DNA of 6,888 bases from Bacillota bacterium (lineage in GTDB: Bacteria; Bacillota; Clostridia; Peptostreptococcales; Natronincolaceae): contig JAEWHG010000011.1 in NCBI GenBank assembly GCA_023387935.1, forward strand, positions 1 through 6,888, read 5' to 3'. A program made the translations under genes and the position numbers. Below are positions 1 to 6,640 of this stretch, in pieces (position 1 is the first letter of the stretch; every line of letters starts with the position of its first letter). The notes below the pieces were generated by a model that saw nothing but the letters and a program-made list of their open reading frames with translations, did no database searches and had not been told where the DNA came from.

Positions 1-211
1 TATACTCAAATCCAGGCTCCCGAAAATGTACATGAAGGTCTATTAACCCTGGAGTTACCCAATAACCAATAGCATTTATTACTTTATCTGCATGGTCCAA
101 TATTTCTTCCTCAATTTTTGTTACTACCCCATCTATAATTAGTACATCTTGTATTTTATCTAAATTAGTTGCAGGATTAATAATTCTTCCGCCTTTGATT
201 AGTATTTTCAT
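1..211 (-). CDS. pyrC: Dihydroorotase, class I (5' part only; runs off left edge)
   Basis: Dihydroorotase closes carbamoyl-aspartate to dihydroorotate, the third step of cytoplasmic de novo pyrimidine synthesis. Seventy residues are visible, starting MKILIKGGRIINP, the beta-rich opening typical of cyclic amidohydrolases. Near the edge comes VTPGLIDLHVHFREPG (residues 52-67). In this family the two histidines of the HxH motif (H60, H62) are zinc ligands, and the arginine of FRxPG (R64) binds the substrate carboxylate. The ATG at 209-211 is preceded by AAAGGG at 8 bases spacing. The frame is open to the window edge with no defect. It is the first gene behind a PyrR-type attenuator, so it probably leads a pyrimidine operon continuing leftward. 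Other amidohydrolases such as allantoinase or hydantoinase share the HxH motif, but the FREPG wording and the PyrR leader strongly favour pyrC. Confidence 0.95.
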   Translation of the reverse strand, partial: MKILIKGGRIINPATNLDKIQDVLIIDGVVTKIEEEILDHADKVINAIGYWVTPGLIDLHVHFREPGFEY

Positions 212-247
212 GCGCAATTCCCTTTCTTAGTTAATTTTGCTTACAAG

Positions 248-281
248 ATAAAATTTGTTCGTTTACACTCACAAACTTTAT
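248..281 (-). repeat. Second hairpin of an intergenic repeat in the pyrC leader
   Basis: Two 11-base arms (248-258 and 271-281) pair around a 12-base loop. Read as minus-strand RNA the stem is unbroken, with one G-U pair; on the plus strand that position is an A-C mismatch, so the minus-strand RNA reading is preferred. It directly follows the 281-323 hairpin and lies inside the predicted pyrC leader. There is no U-tract after it, so it is not a normal terminator. ATAAAATTTG-like arms and a CGTTT segment also occur in the 6630-6888 region, suggesting a shared repeat family. Confidence 0.5.
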
Positions 282-323
282 GTCGCACTCAATTCTAAGC
301 TTTGCTTAGAATTTCAAGTGCTC
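281..323 (-). repeat. Palindromic intergenic repeat, copy 1
   Basis: On the minus strand this reads GAGCACTTGA, a hairpin core, then TGAGTGCGACA. The core has a perfect 10-base stem (291-300 with 304-313) and a three-base loop. An outer GCACT/AGTGC stem (285-289 with 317-321) is separated from it by a small internal loop. The 10- and 11-base flanks recur exactly at 6789-6827 on the plus strand around a different stem. It abuts the T run of the pyrC attenuator. It is probably a dispersed structured repeat of unknown function. Confidence 0.7.
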
Positions 324-362
324 AAAAAAAAGACAACAAGAAGGCCTTACCATCTTATTGTC
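324..362 (-). terminator. Intrinsic terminator of the pyrC attenuator
   Basis: A 10-bp stem (353-362 with 332-341, one G-U pair) encloses an 11-base loop and is followed at once by eight T residues (331-324) on the minus strand. It lies between the PyrR-binding hairpin and the pyrC start, and no coding gene precedes it in this transcription unit. That placement marks it as a leader attenuator and not an end-of-gene terminator. In known PyrR systems, UMP-loaded PyrR on the upstream hairpin lets such a terminator form. The bases CCTTCTTG (344-337) in its loop and 3' arm can instead pair with CAAGGGAGG (434-426) with one bulged base and one G-U pair, a candidate antiterminator. Confidence 0.85.
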
Positions 363-429
363 CCTAGTAAATTAAATATTAAATTAAATATTAAACTATT
401 TAATAAATAGTACTTCATCTAAATTCCTC

Positions 430-460
430 CCTTGCTGGTCTCACAGGACCAAATTAAAGG
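430..460 (-). promoter_or_regulatory. PyrR-binding RNA hairpin (pyrimidine attenuator)
   Basis: The minus strand carries TCCTGTGAG (448-440), an exact fit to the conserved core UCCNGNGAG of PyrR binding loops. It is presented as known sites present it: an upper 5-bp stem TGGTC/GACCA (451-447 with 440-436) with a six-base loop, an asymmetric internal bulge, and a lower CCTT/AAGG stem (460-457 with 433-430). It lies about 40 bases past the predicted transcription start and about 70 bases before the terminator. In known systems PyrR binds this RNA when UMP or UTP is plentiful, which favours the terminator and lowers expression of the pyrimidine genes. pyrR itself is not in the window. Confidence 0.87.
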
Positions 461-504
461 TACTAATTTTAAAAGTGCATATTGTTTTTATTGTATTTTA
501 ATGA

Positions 505-533
505 AGTTTATCATAGTTGGACTGGGTTGTCAA
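505..533 (-). promoter_or_regulatory. Sigma-A promoter of the pyrC transcription unit
   Basis: A consensus -35 box TTGACA (533-528) is followed after exactly 17 bases by TAAACT (510-505). The bases TGA just before the -10 box give an extended TGn -10. Transcription should start near 498, leaving a leader of about 285 bases with the PyrR hairpin and terminator before pyrC. The promoter lies just past the aroD terminator, so the two transcription units are cleanly separated. Confidence 0.8.
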
Positions 534-548
534 TCAATCTTCTCTTTA

Positions 549-583
549 TACAAAATCCCCAATATATTCTCAATATTAGGGAT
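549..583 (-). terminator. Intrinsic terminator after aroD
   Basis: An 11-bp stem (573-583 with 555-565) with one G-U pair in minus-strand RNA and a 7-base loop begins 8 bases past the aroD stop codon. The T run after it is short (TTTTGTAT), so termination may be incomplete. The G-U pair becomes a C-A mismatch on the plus strand, supporting function on the minus-strand transcript. Confidence 0.7.
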
Positions 584-591
584 ATAAGTAC

Positions 592-1356
592 TCACATATT
601 ATCATGTAATAATTGAATTATTCGCCGTAAGTCCACTACTGAAATCTGTCCTGGTGCTGATGGTTTTTTAGCTACAGCAAATGTTATATCAGAACCGAAT
701 AGTTCCCCAGTCAATCTACTAATAACTCCTTTTCCGCCCATAGACATTGTGATCATAGGTTGATCAGCAAATTTCTCTTTCATTATGCGAGTTGCATCTA
801 ATAGTGTTATTACATCTTCAGCAGAAATAGGCATTACTGCTATTTTAGAAATATCTCCACCTAATTCAATTGATTTACGAAGCCGTAATATAATTTCCTC
901 TTTTGAAGGTGTTCTATGAAAATCATGGTTAGAAATAATTACTGACACATTATTTTTATGAGCCAAATCAATTATTTTTTTTATTTCTTCTTCATCTTTA
1001 AATAATTCAATATCAACAATGTCAATCATTTTTGTTTCAATAATTAATTTATTTAGTTGAAAATAAAATTCCTCACTTATTTCAGTTTTCCCGCCTTCTT
1101 TAAAAGTGCGGAATGTAAATATAATAGGCTTGTGTGCTAAATACTGTCTAATATATTTCAGAGCTTCTGTTACTTTATCTATATATTTAGCATCCTTAAA
1201 GAAGTCTACCCTCCATTCTACAATATCTGTATCAATGGTCTTTATATATTCAGCTTCTTCAATCAGCTCATCTAAAGTTTGTCCTGCCATAGGAACACAA
1301 ATTTTAGGTAAGCCTTCGCCTATTGTAACTCCTTTAACAGTAACTACTTTTTTCAT
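592..1356 (-). CDS. aroD: 3-dehydroquinate dehydratase, type I
   Basis: This cytoplasmic enzyme dehydrates 3-dehydroquinate to 3-dehydroshikimate, the third step of the shikimate pathway to aromatic amino acids. The 254-residue length is normal for the type I (Schiff-base) class. All expected active-site residues can be found, offset by one from the Salmonella enzyme: E47 and R49 in EWRVD, R83 in FTFRT, catalytic H144 in SNHDFHRTP, Schiff-base lysine K171 in DISKIAV, R214 in VISRL, and S233 and Q237 in SAPGQI. GAGG lies 8 bases before the ATG. It is the last gene of the helicase-aldolase-oxidoreductase-aroD run, 30 bases after its neighbour, and is followed by a terminator. No other shikimate gene is in view, so it is separated from any main aro cluster. 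Identification is secure. Confidence 0.97.
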   Translation of the reverse strand: MKKVVTVKGVTIGEGLPKICVPMAGQTLDELIEEAEYIKTIDTDIVEWRVDFFKDAKYIDKVTEALKYIRQYLAHKPIIFTFRTFKEGGKTEISEEFYFQLNKLIIETKMIDIVDIELFKDEEEIKKIIDLAHKNNVSVIISNHDFHRTPSKEEIILRLRKSIELGGDISKIAVMPISAEDVITLLDATRIMKEKFADQPMITMSMGGKGVISRLTGELFGSDITFAVAKKPSAPGQISVVDLRRIIQLLHDNM

Positions 1357-1386
1357 ATATATATCCTCATATTTCGTTTGAAAATA

Positions 1387-2463
1387 TTAAGCTAGAGCAG
1401 ACTCAGCCTCTGTTACGAGCTCTTTTATTAACTCTTTTACAGTTACAATTTTGTTTATTCTATGAGCATTGCTTCCTGCAAATATTAGTCCTTCATCTAA
1501 TTCTCCCTTTACAGCCTTTATAAGAGCTGTTGATATGCAATAAGGCGTTTCTTTAGGGTTACATGGCTGTAAGCAATTGTAGCATTTTGTAACAGGTACT
1601 CTTCCTTTTTCTACTTGTTCTATTAGTTTATTTCTAATGGCTCTACCTGGCATACCTACAGGACTTTGTACTAGCTGAACATCTCCTTCTTTAGAGTGTA
1701 CATATGCTTCTTTAAAATTAATATTAGCATCACATTCTTCAGTAGCTACAAATCTGGTTCCCATCTGTACTCCAGATGCTCCAATACTTATAAATTCAGC
1801 AATATCCTTTCCACTAAAAATTCCACCTGCTGCTACTACTGGAATTTTTCTTCCATATTTTTCTTCAAAAGGTTTCATTGCCTCTATAACTTCGATTACT
1901 CTATCCTTTAAGCTGGGTTTAGTTGCAGCAGTTAGTTCCTCTAATGAAAAACCTAAGTGTCCCCCTGCATCAGGCCCTTCTACTACTATAAGGTCTGGTA
2001 TATAGGAAAACCTTCTATCCCATAGCTTAGTTATTAGAGTTGCAGCTTTCCCAGAAGAAACAATTGGCGCTATTTTGGTTTTAGTTCCTTTAATGATCTC
2101 TGGCAAATCCTTCGGCAAGCCTGCTCCAGAAACGATTAAGTCTATTTTTTCTTCTACAGCAGCTATCGCCATTTCTTTATAATTATTAATAGCAGTTAGT
2201 AAATTAACACCTAATATACCCTTTGGACTAATTTCTCTTGCTTTTTGAATTTCTTTTCTCAAAGCTCTTACATTAGCTTCTCCATTATTCGTTTCAAAGT
2301 CTGGCTCCCTATATCCAATCTGTACGCCGGATATCATTCCAATGCCACCCTCATTCGCAACAGCTGAAGCTAATTTTGAAAGTGATACGCCAACACCCAT
2401 TGCACCTTGAACTATTGGAACTGAAGCTACTAAGTCTCCTAGTTTTAAAGTGGGTAATTTCAT
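1387..2463 (-). CDS. Flavin-dependent oxidoreductase, nitronate monooxygenase (2-nitropropane dioxygenase) family
   Basis: This is a 358-residue TIM-barrel flavoprotein likely to bind FMN. Family hallmarks are visible: VQGAMGVGVS at the N-terminus (18-27), NEGGIGMIS (38-45), GVNLL (85-89), EGPDAGGHLGF (162-172) with the histidine (H169) that acts in nitronate oxidation, and the phosphate-binding stretches AAGGI (211-215) and MGTRFVAT (234-241). Relatives include true nitronate monooxygenases and FabK-type enoyl-ACP reductases, and the natural substrate cannot be read from sequence. No fatty-acid genes lie nearby, which makes FabK less likely. Near the C-terminus are four cysteines, C294, C297, C301 and C309 (Cx2Cx3Cx7C), a possible metal or Fe-S site. 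AGGAG precedes the ATG. The gene begins 18 bases after the threonine aldolase stop and ends 30 bases before aroD, so all three are probably co-transcribed. Confidence 0.88.
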   Translation of the reverse strand: MKLPTLKLGDLVASVPIVQGAMGVGVSLSKLASAVANEGGIGMISGVQIGYREPDFETNNGEANVRALRKEIQKAREISPKGILGVNLLTAINNYKEMAIAAVEEKIDLIVSGAGLPKDLPEIIKGTKTKIAPIVSSGKAATLITKLWDRRFSYIPDLIVVEGPDAGGHLGFSLEELTAATKPSLKDRVIEVIEAMKPFEEKYGRKIPVVAAGGIFSGKDIAEFISIGASGVQMGTRFVATEECDANINFKEAYVHSKEGDVQLVQSPVGMPGRAIRNKLIEQVEKGRVPVTKCYNCLQPCNPKETPYCISTALIKAVKGELDEGLIFAGSNAHRINKIVTVKELIKELVTEAESALA

Positions 2464-2481
2464 TCCATCTACTCCTATCCA

Positions 2482-3519
2482 TTAATTAATTTGATTAGAT
2501 AATACTTCCTTCAAAGCTTCTACAACATACGAAATATCATCTTCACTTACCCAGTAATGGGTCACAAATCGTAATAATCCATTCTCTGGTGAATTTATTT
2601 TTATGCCTTTACTATATAATATATCCGCCAGGTTTTCCATATTATTATCATTGTTTTTAATGTTGAAGTAGACCATATTAATATGAATATCATCAAAATT
2701 AACTTCAATTCCAGGTATCGTACTTAATTTTTCTCCTAATAAAATAGCATTCTTATGATCCGTTTCTAATCTCTTGGTCATTTCCTTAAGTGCAATCAGT
2801 CCCGCTGCTCCTAAAACTCCTGCTTGTCTCAAACCGCCACCCATTAGTTTTCTACCTTTTCTTGCCTTATCTATAAAGCCTTTTTCTCCTGCTAAAATAG
2901 ACCCTACAGGGGCACAAAGACCTTTAGAGAGACATAGCATTACGGAATCGCAGTTTTTAGTTACATCTTTAACATCGACTCCTAAATAGGTAGCCGCATT
3001 AAATACCCTAGCTCCGTCTAAGTGTACAGGAATATTATTCTCTTTACCTACTTTGTAAATTGTTTCCATATTTTCTAGCGGAATTACTCTTCCATTTGAA
3101 TGAGCATTTTCAATACAGATTAAACTAGTTTCTGGATAATGAATATCATCTTCCCTGATTTTACTCTTTATTTCCTCTGGATTTAACATTCCTTTATCAC
3201 TTTGCAAAGTTCGAAGCTGAACTCCTGCAATAACAGCAGCGCCTCCTACTTCATGGGCTACAATATGACAGTCGTCCCCTAAAATAACCTCACTGCCTCT
3301 TTTGCAGTGCGTAAATAATGCCAGTTGATTACCAAATGTACCACTTGGTACAAATAAAGCAGCTTCCTTCCCAACTAGGTCTGCTGCATATTCTTCTAAT
3401 TCTGCAATCGTTGGATCATCTCCATAAACATCATCTCCAACTACTGCCTTAAACATTTCTTCTCGCATCTTATCCGTTGGCATGGTTACAGTATCACTTC
3501 TTAAATCAATAAATTTCAT
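2482..3519 (-). CDS. ltaE: Low-specificity L-threonine aldolase
   Basis: This PLP enzyme of aspartate aminotransferase fold cleaves L-threonine or L-allo-threonine to glycine and acetaldehyde in the cytoplasm. The 345-residue length is normal for the family. It opens with DLRSDTVT (5-12) and then GDDVYGDDP (28-36), both family signatures. SGTFGNQ (59-65) contributes to cofactor binding. H85 in DDCHIVAHE is the expected stacking histidine, HLDGARVFNA (166-175) holds the PLP-nitrogen aspartate D168 and R171, and K199 in CLSKGLCAPVGS is the Schiff-base lysine. R317 in LLRFVTHYW fits the carboxylate-binding arginine. AAGGGGG precedes the ATG. It starts 27 bases after the helicase stop and ends 18 bases before the flavoprotein. 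Stereochemical preference (L-allo or low specificity) cannot be decided from sequence. Confidence 0.94.
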   Translation of the reverse strand: MKFIDLRSDTVTMPTDKMREEMFKAVVGDDVYGDDPTIAELEEYAADLVGKEAALFVPSGTFGNQLALFTHCKRGSEVILGDDCHIVAHEVGGAAVIAGVQLRTLQSDKGMLNPEEIKSKIREDDIHYPETSLICIENAHSNGRVIPLENMETIYKVGKENNIPVHLDGARVFNAATYLGVDVKDVTKNCDSVMLCLSKGLCAPVGSILAGEKGFIDKARKGRKLMGGGLRQAGVLGAAGLIALKEMTKRLETDHKNAILLGEKLSTIPGIEVNFDDIHINMVYFNIKNNDNNMENLADILYSKGIKINSPENGLLRFVTHYWVSEDDISYVVEALKEVLSNQIN

Positions 3520-3546
3520 TGAAGTCGCCCCCTTACTTCTTTTTAA

Positions 3547-4959
3547 CTATTTATTTCCTCTTCTAGAGTTACTCTTATTGGTACTTTTACCATATCTAGA
3601 ATTATTTCTATCTTTGCTAAAGCCCGAACTACCTTCTTTTCTATCGTTACTATAACTTTTCTTTCCTTCTCGTCTATCATTATCATTTTTATTAAATCCC
3701 TTAAAATCCTTCTTGCCCTTATCCGAAGTTTTACCTCTACCTTTACCAAATTTCTTGTCTGAAGTCTTCTCTCTATTACCCCTAAGTTCCTTTTTCTTAG
3801 CTTCTCTCTCGAAAGTGGCCTCTATAGACTCTGCTCTACCTTCTGGCTTAAATATGGTTTTTTCAATTTTTTGATTCGTGCCTTTTTCGATCATATTTAA
3901 AAAATCTCTATCTTTTGGTGCTACAAAAGTAACAGCTATTCCCTTTTCTCCAGCACGACCTGTTCTACCTATACGATGGATATAGCTTTCTACATCGTTT
4001 GGTATATCGTAGTTAAAAATATGAGTTATACCCTCGACATCAATACCTCTTGCTGCAACATCTGTAGCTACTAAAATCTGTAATTTAGCATCTCTAAAGG
4101 CTTTCATAACCTTTTCTCTCTTAGATTGAGTCATATCCCCATGTAGCTCATCTGATAAAAGTCCTTTTTCTATTAAATCATTGTTTAATGCTTTAGCTCT
4201 ACGTTTTGTACGGCAAAAAACGATCGCTAAAAAAGGATTCTCTTTTTTTATCATTTCAATTAGAGCTGCCTGTTTGTGTCTATCCGTAGTTTCTACTACA
4301 ATCTGCTTAATCTCTTCTAAAGTTACTTTATTCGTTTGAATACGTATTTCAACTGGACCTTTCATATACCTATTCGTTAAGGCACGAATTCCCTTTGGAA
4401 TAGTAGCTGAGAAAAACATCAATTGCCTTGTAGGAGGCGTTTTCTTAATGATATACTCTACCTCTTCTAGGAATCCCATAGTTAGCATTTGATCCGCTTC
4501 GTCTAAAACTAATTTATTTACACCCTTTAAATGGATTGTCCCTCTTCTTAAATGATCTAATAATCGACCAGGTGTAGCAACTACAATGTGCATACCACCT
4601 TTTAATTTATGTATTTGTCTTTCTACATCCTGACCACCATAAATAGCAATAACATTTGCACCTACTCCAGCCGCAACCTTTTTAGCTTCTGTTGTAATTT
4701 GTAGCGCTAGCTCTCTTGTAGGCGCAAGTATTAATGCTTGTACGTCTTTTTGATTTGGATTAATCTTTTCTAATATTGGAAGGATAAAAGCAAATGTTTT
4801 TCCTGTACCAGTCTGTGCCTGTGCAATTATATCCTTTCCTTGTAAAGCAACAGGTATAGCTTGCTCTTGTATCGGTGTAGGTTCAACTATTCCCTCTGTT
4901 GTTAATGGTTTTAGTATATCTTCTCTTATTCCCAATTTTGAAAACTCTAATTTCATCAT
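3547..4959 (-). CDS. DEAD-box ATP-dependent RNA helicase (CshA/DeaD-like) with basic tail
   Basis: This is probably a cytoplasmic RNA-unwinding ATPase involved in ribosome assembly, mRNA decay or cold adaptation. The motifs of the two RecA-like domains appear in order: Q motif region PTPIQEQAIP (27-36), motif I AQTGTGKT (48-55), PTRELA (80-85), TPGR (129-132), DEAD (153-156), SAT (184-186), HGDM (273-276), DVAARGID (300-307) and HRIGRTGRAG (328-337). After about residue 385 comes a low-complexity tail rich in Lys, Arg, Gly, Asn and Ser, with KTSDK twice (398-402, 410-414) and NDR(R/K)EG twice (427-432, 438-443), likely a nonspecific RNA-binding extension. The protein begins Met-Met; AGGAG is 5 bases from the first ATG and 8 from the second (4956), so the second may be the true start. 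It leads a run with ltaE, the flavoprotein and aroD. Confidence 0.95.
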   Translation of the reverse strand: MMKLEFSKLGIREDILKPLTTEGIVEPTPIQEQAIPVALQGKDIIAQAQTGTGKTFAFILPILEKINPNQKDVQALILAPTRELALQITTEAKKVAAGVGANVIAIYGGQDVERQIHKLKGGMHIVVATPGRLLDHLRRGTIHLKGVNKLVLDEADQMLTMGFLEEVEYIIKKTPPTRQLMFFSATIPKGIRALTNRYMKGPVEIRIQTNKVTLEEIKQIVVETTDRHKQAALIEMIKKENPFLAIVFCRTKRRAKALNNDLIEKGLLSDELHGDMTQSKREKVMKAFRDAKLQILVATDVAARGIDVEGITHIFNYDIPNDVESYIHRIGRTGRAGEKGIAVTFVAPKDRDFLNMIEKGTNQKIEKTIFKPEGRAESIEATFEREAKKKELRGNREKTSDKKFGKGRGKTSDKGKKDFKGFNKNDNDRREGKKSYSNDRKEGSSGFSKDRNNSRYGKSTNKSNSRRGNK

Positions 4960-4964
4960 TTAAT

Positions 4965-4969
4965 CTCCT
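4965..4969 (-). promoter_or_regulatory. Ribosome binding site of the helicase gene
   Basis: AGGAG on the minus strand lies 5 bases before the ATG at 4959 and 8 bases before the in-frame ATG at 4956. Usual spacing favours the second ATG, which would shorten the protein by one residue. Confidence 0.6.
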
Positions 4970-5014
4970 TTTATAAATCTAATTTTATATTAATATAGGA
5001 CATATACTAACTTA

Positions 5015-5020
5015 ATTATA
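5015..5020 (-). promoter_or_regulatory. Possible -10 box for the helicase operon
   Basis: A perfect TATAAT on the minus strand lies about 55 bases before the helicase start, in a 169-base AT-rich gap downstream of the asnS hairpin. No good -35 box is found 16-18 bases upstream (TTTTAG at 17). In DNA this AT-rich such a match can arise by chance, so this is only a candidate. Confidence 0.3.
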
Positions 5021-5080
5021 GAATAATCAATTTAATCCTAAAATATGCCGTTAAATACATACACTATTACTATAATAATA

Positions 5081-5113
5081 AATTAAGCCATTGAATTAAT
5101 CAATGACTTAATT
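5081..5113 (-). terminator. Hairpin after asnS, probable terminator
   Basis: A 14-bp stem (5100-5113 with 5081-5094), with one G-U pair in minus-strand RNA and a 5-base loop, begins 15 bases past the asnS stop codon. The following minus-strand bases are T-rich but broken by A (TTATTATTATAG). Efficiency is therefore uncertain, but stem length and position suit a terminator separating asnS from the helicase run. Confidence 0.6.
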
Positions 5114-5128
5114 ATTTATACCTTTAAA

Positions 5129-6520
5129 TTAAAACTCTGCTGATTTAGGTGTTCTAGGGAAAGAAATAACGTCTCTGATATTTGACATTCCTGTTAAATA
5201 CATAATAGCTCTTTCGAAACCTAGCCCATATCCTGCATGTCTTGTGCTACCATATTTTCTAAGTTCTAAATACCACCAGTATTCTTCTTTATCAAGACCC
5301 ATGGCATCCATTCTCTCTTCAAGTAGTGCTAAATTGTCTTCTCTTTGGCTTCCACCGATGATTTCACCAATACCTGGTACTAGTAAATCCATAGCCGCAA
5401 CAGTTTTACCATCTTCATTTAACTTCATATAGAAGGCTTTAATATCTTTTGGATAATCTGTTACAAAAACTGGTTTCTTAAATACCTGTTCTGTTAAGTA
5501 TCTTTCATGCTCTGTTTGAAGGTCACAGCCCCACTCTACAGGATATTCAAAGTTTTCACCTGATTTTTTAAGAAGCTCAATTGCTTCTGTATAAGTAACC
5601 CTACCAAAGTCTGAAGTTGCTACATTATTTAATCTATCTAATAAACCTTTATCGACAAAGCTATTGAAAAACTCCATCTCCTCTGGTGCATTTTCTACTA
5701 CATAGTTAATAATGTATTTTAACATTTCCTCTGCTAACTCCATGTTGTCCTGTAAATCTGCAAATGCAATTTCAGGCTCTATCATCCAAAATTCAGAAGC
5801 ATGTCTAGCAGTATGAGAGTTTTCTGCTCTAAATGTTGGACCGAAAGTATATATATTTCTAAATGCTAGTGCATAGGCTTCTCCTTGTAACTGTCCACTC
5901 ACTGTTAAGCTCGTTTCTTTCCCAAAAAAATCCTTTGTAAAATCAATTTCACCCTGTTCATCTGTTGAAGGATTTTTAAGGTCTAATGTTGTGATTCTGA
6001 ACATTTCACCAGCACCCTCTGCATCGCTTCCAGTAATAATAGGGGTATGTGTATAAACAAAGCCTTTTTCTTGGAAAAACTTGTGAATCGCAAATGCAGC
6101 TAGAGAACGAACTCTAAATACTGCTGAGAAAGTATTACTTCTAGGTCTTAAGTGTGCAATCTCCCTTAAATATTCGAAGGAATGTCTTTTCTTTTGTAGG
6201 GGATAATCGCTATCAGATGTACCTTCTACAACAATGCTTGTAGCTTTAATTTCAAAAGGTTGCTTTGCACCAGGTGTTAGCTCTAATTTCCCTTCTACTC
6301 TGATCGATGTACTAATAGGAAGCTTTGCTACTTCAGCAAAGTTTTCTAAGCTTTCTTCAAATACAACTTGTAAGTTCTTTAAAAAGCTACCATCGTTTAC
6401 TTCAATAAATCCAAATGCCTTTGATGCTCTTAATGTTCTAATCCAGCCTTCAATTACCACTGTTTGATCTGCATATTTGTCTGTGTTTCTGTAAATGTCT
6501 TTAATAAGTACAGATTTCAT
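5129..6520 (-). CDS. asnS: Asparaginyl-tRNA synthetase
   Basis: This class IIb aminoacyl-tRNA synthetase charges tRNA-Asn with asparagine in the cytoplasm. The 463-residue length is normal. An N-terminal OB-fold anticodon-binding domain (about 1-105, with VVIEGWIRTLRASKAFGFIEV at 21-41) is followed by the catalytic core. Visible signatures are YLREIAHLRPRSN (117-129), the motif 1 region GFVYTHTPIIT (153-163), motif 2 FRAENSHTARHASEFWMIEPE (230-250), GEIIGGSQRED (385-395), and motif 3 GLGFERAIMYLTG (432-444). The wording matches bacterial AsnRS and not AspRS, which normally carries a large GAD insertion domain. A strong AGGAGG (6533-6528) lies 7 bases before the ATG. No T-box leader is visible upstream. 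It appears to be a single-gene unit ending at the downstream hairpin. Its presence means Asn-tRNA can be made directly. Confidence 0.97.
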   Translation of the reverse strand: MKSVLIKDIYRNTDKYADQTVVIEGWIRTLRASKAFGFIEVNDGSFLKNLQVVFEESLENFAEVAKLPISTSIRVEGKLELTPGAKQPFEIKATSIVVEGTSDSDYPLQKKRHSFEYLREIAHLRPRSNTFSAVFRVRSLAAFAIHKFFQEKGFVYTHTPIITGSDAEGAGEMFRITTLDLKNPSTDEQGEIDFTKDFFGKETSLTVSGQLQGEAYALAFRNIYTFGPTFRAENSHTARHASEFWMIEPEIAFADLQDNMELAEEMLKYIINYVVENAPEEMEFFNSFVDKGLLDRLNNVATSDFGRVTYTEAIELLKKSGENFEYPVEWGCDLQTEHERYLTEQVFKKPVFVTDYPKDIKAFYMKLNEDGKTVAAMDLLVPGIGEIIGGSQREDNLALLEERMDAMGLDKEEYWWYLELRKYGSTRHAGYGLGFERAIMYLTGMSNIRDVISFPRTPKSAEF

Positions 6521-6549
6521 AGTTTTTCCTCCTATTTTAAATTATATTT

Positions 6550-6563
6550 CATTACGTTTGACC
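6550..6563 (+). repeat. CATTRCGTTTGAYC module, copy a
   Basis: CATTACGTTTGACC matches the module at 6681-6694 with two differences. It lies about 30 bases before the asnS start codon, so the asnS leader or promoter overlaps a repeat-derived segment. Confidence 0.5.
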
Positions 6564-6640
6564 TACCATATTTATTAGCTAAATACTTGTTTAAAAATAT
6601 AGTATCTCTTTGTCTTAATATATTACGCAGTTTCGCAACT

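Noticed and set aside
248..323. CRISPR array or ribozyme
   Set aside because: Repeats are not regularly spaced with unique spacers, and I could not fit hammerhead or other conserved ribozyme core bases around these hairpins.
1106..1381. 91-codon plus-strand frame opposite aroD
   Set aside because: It is antisense to the conserved first third of aroD, has no ribosome binding site I can support and resembles no known family.
3543..3749. 68-codon minus-strand frame rich in Lys, Arg, Ile and Val
   Set aside because: It lies wholly inside the helicase tail in another frame. Its charged composition follows from the repetitive AGA/AAA-rich DNA encoding that tail.
6541..6546. TATAAT as the asnS -10 box
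   Set aside because: It would put the transcript start at the Shine-Dalgarno sequence, and the -35 position holds ATGGTA, which is a poor match.
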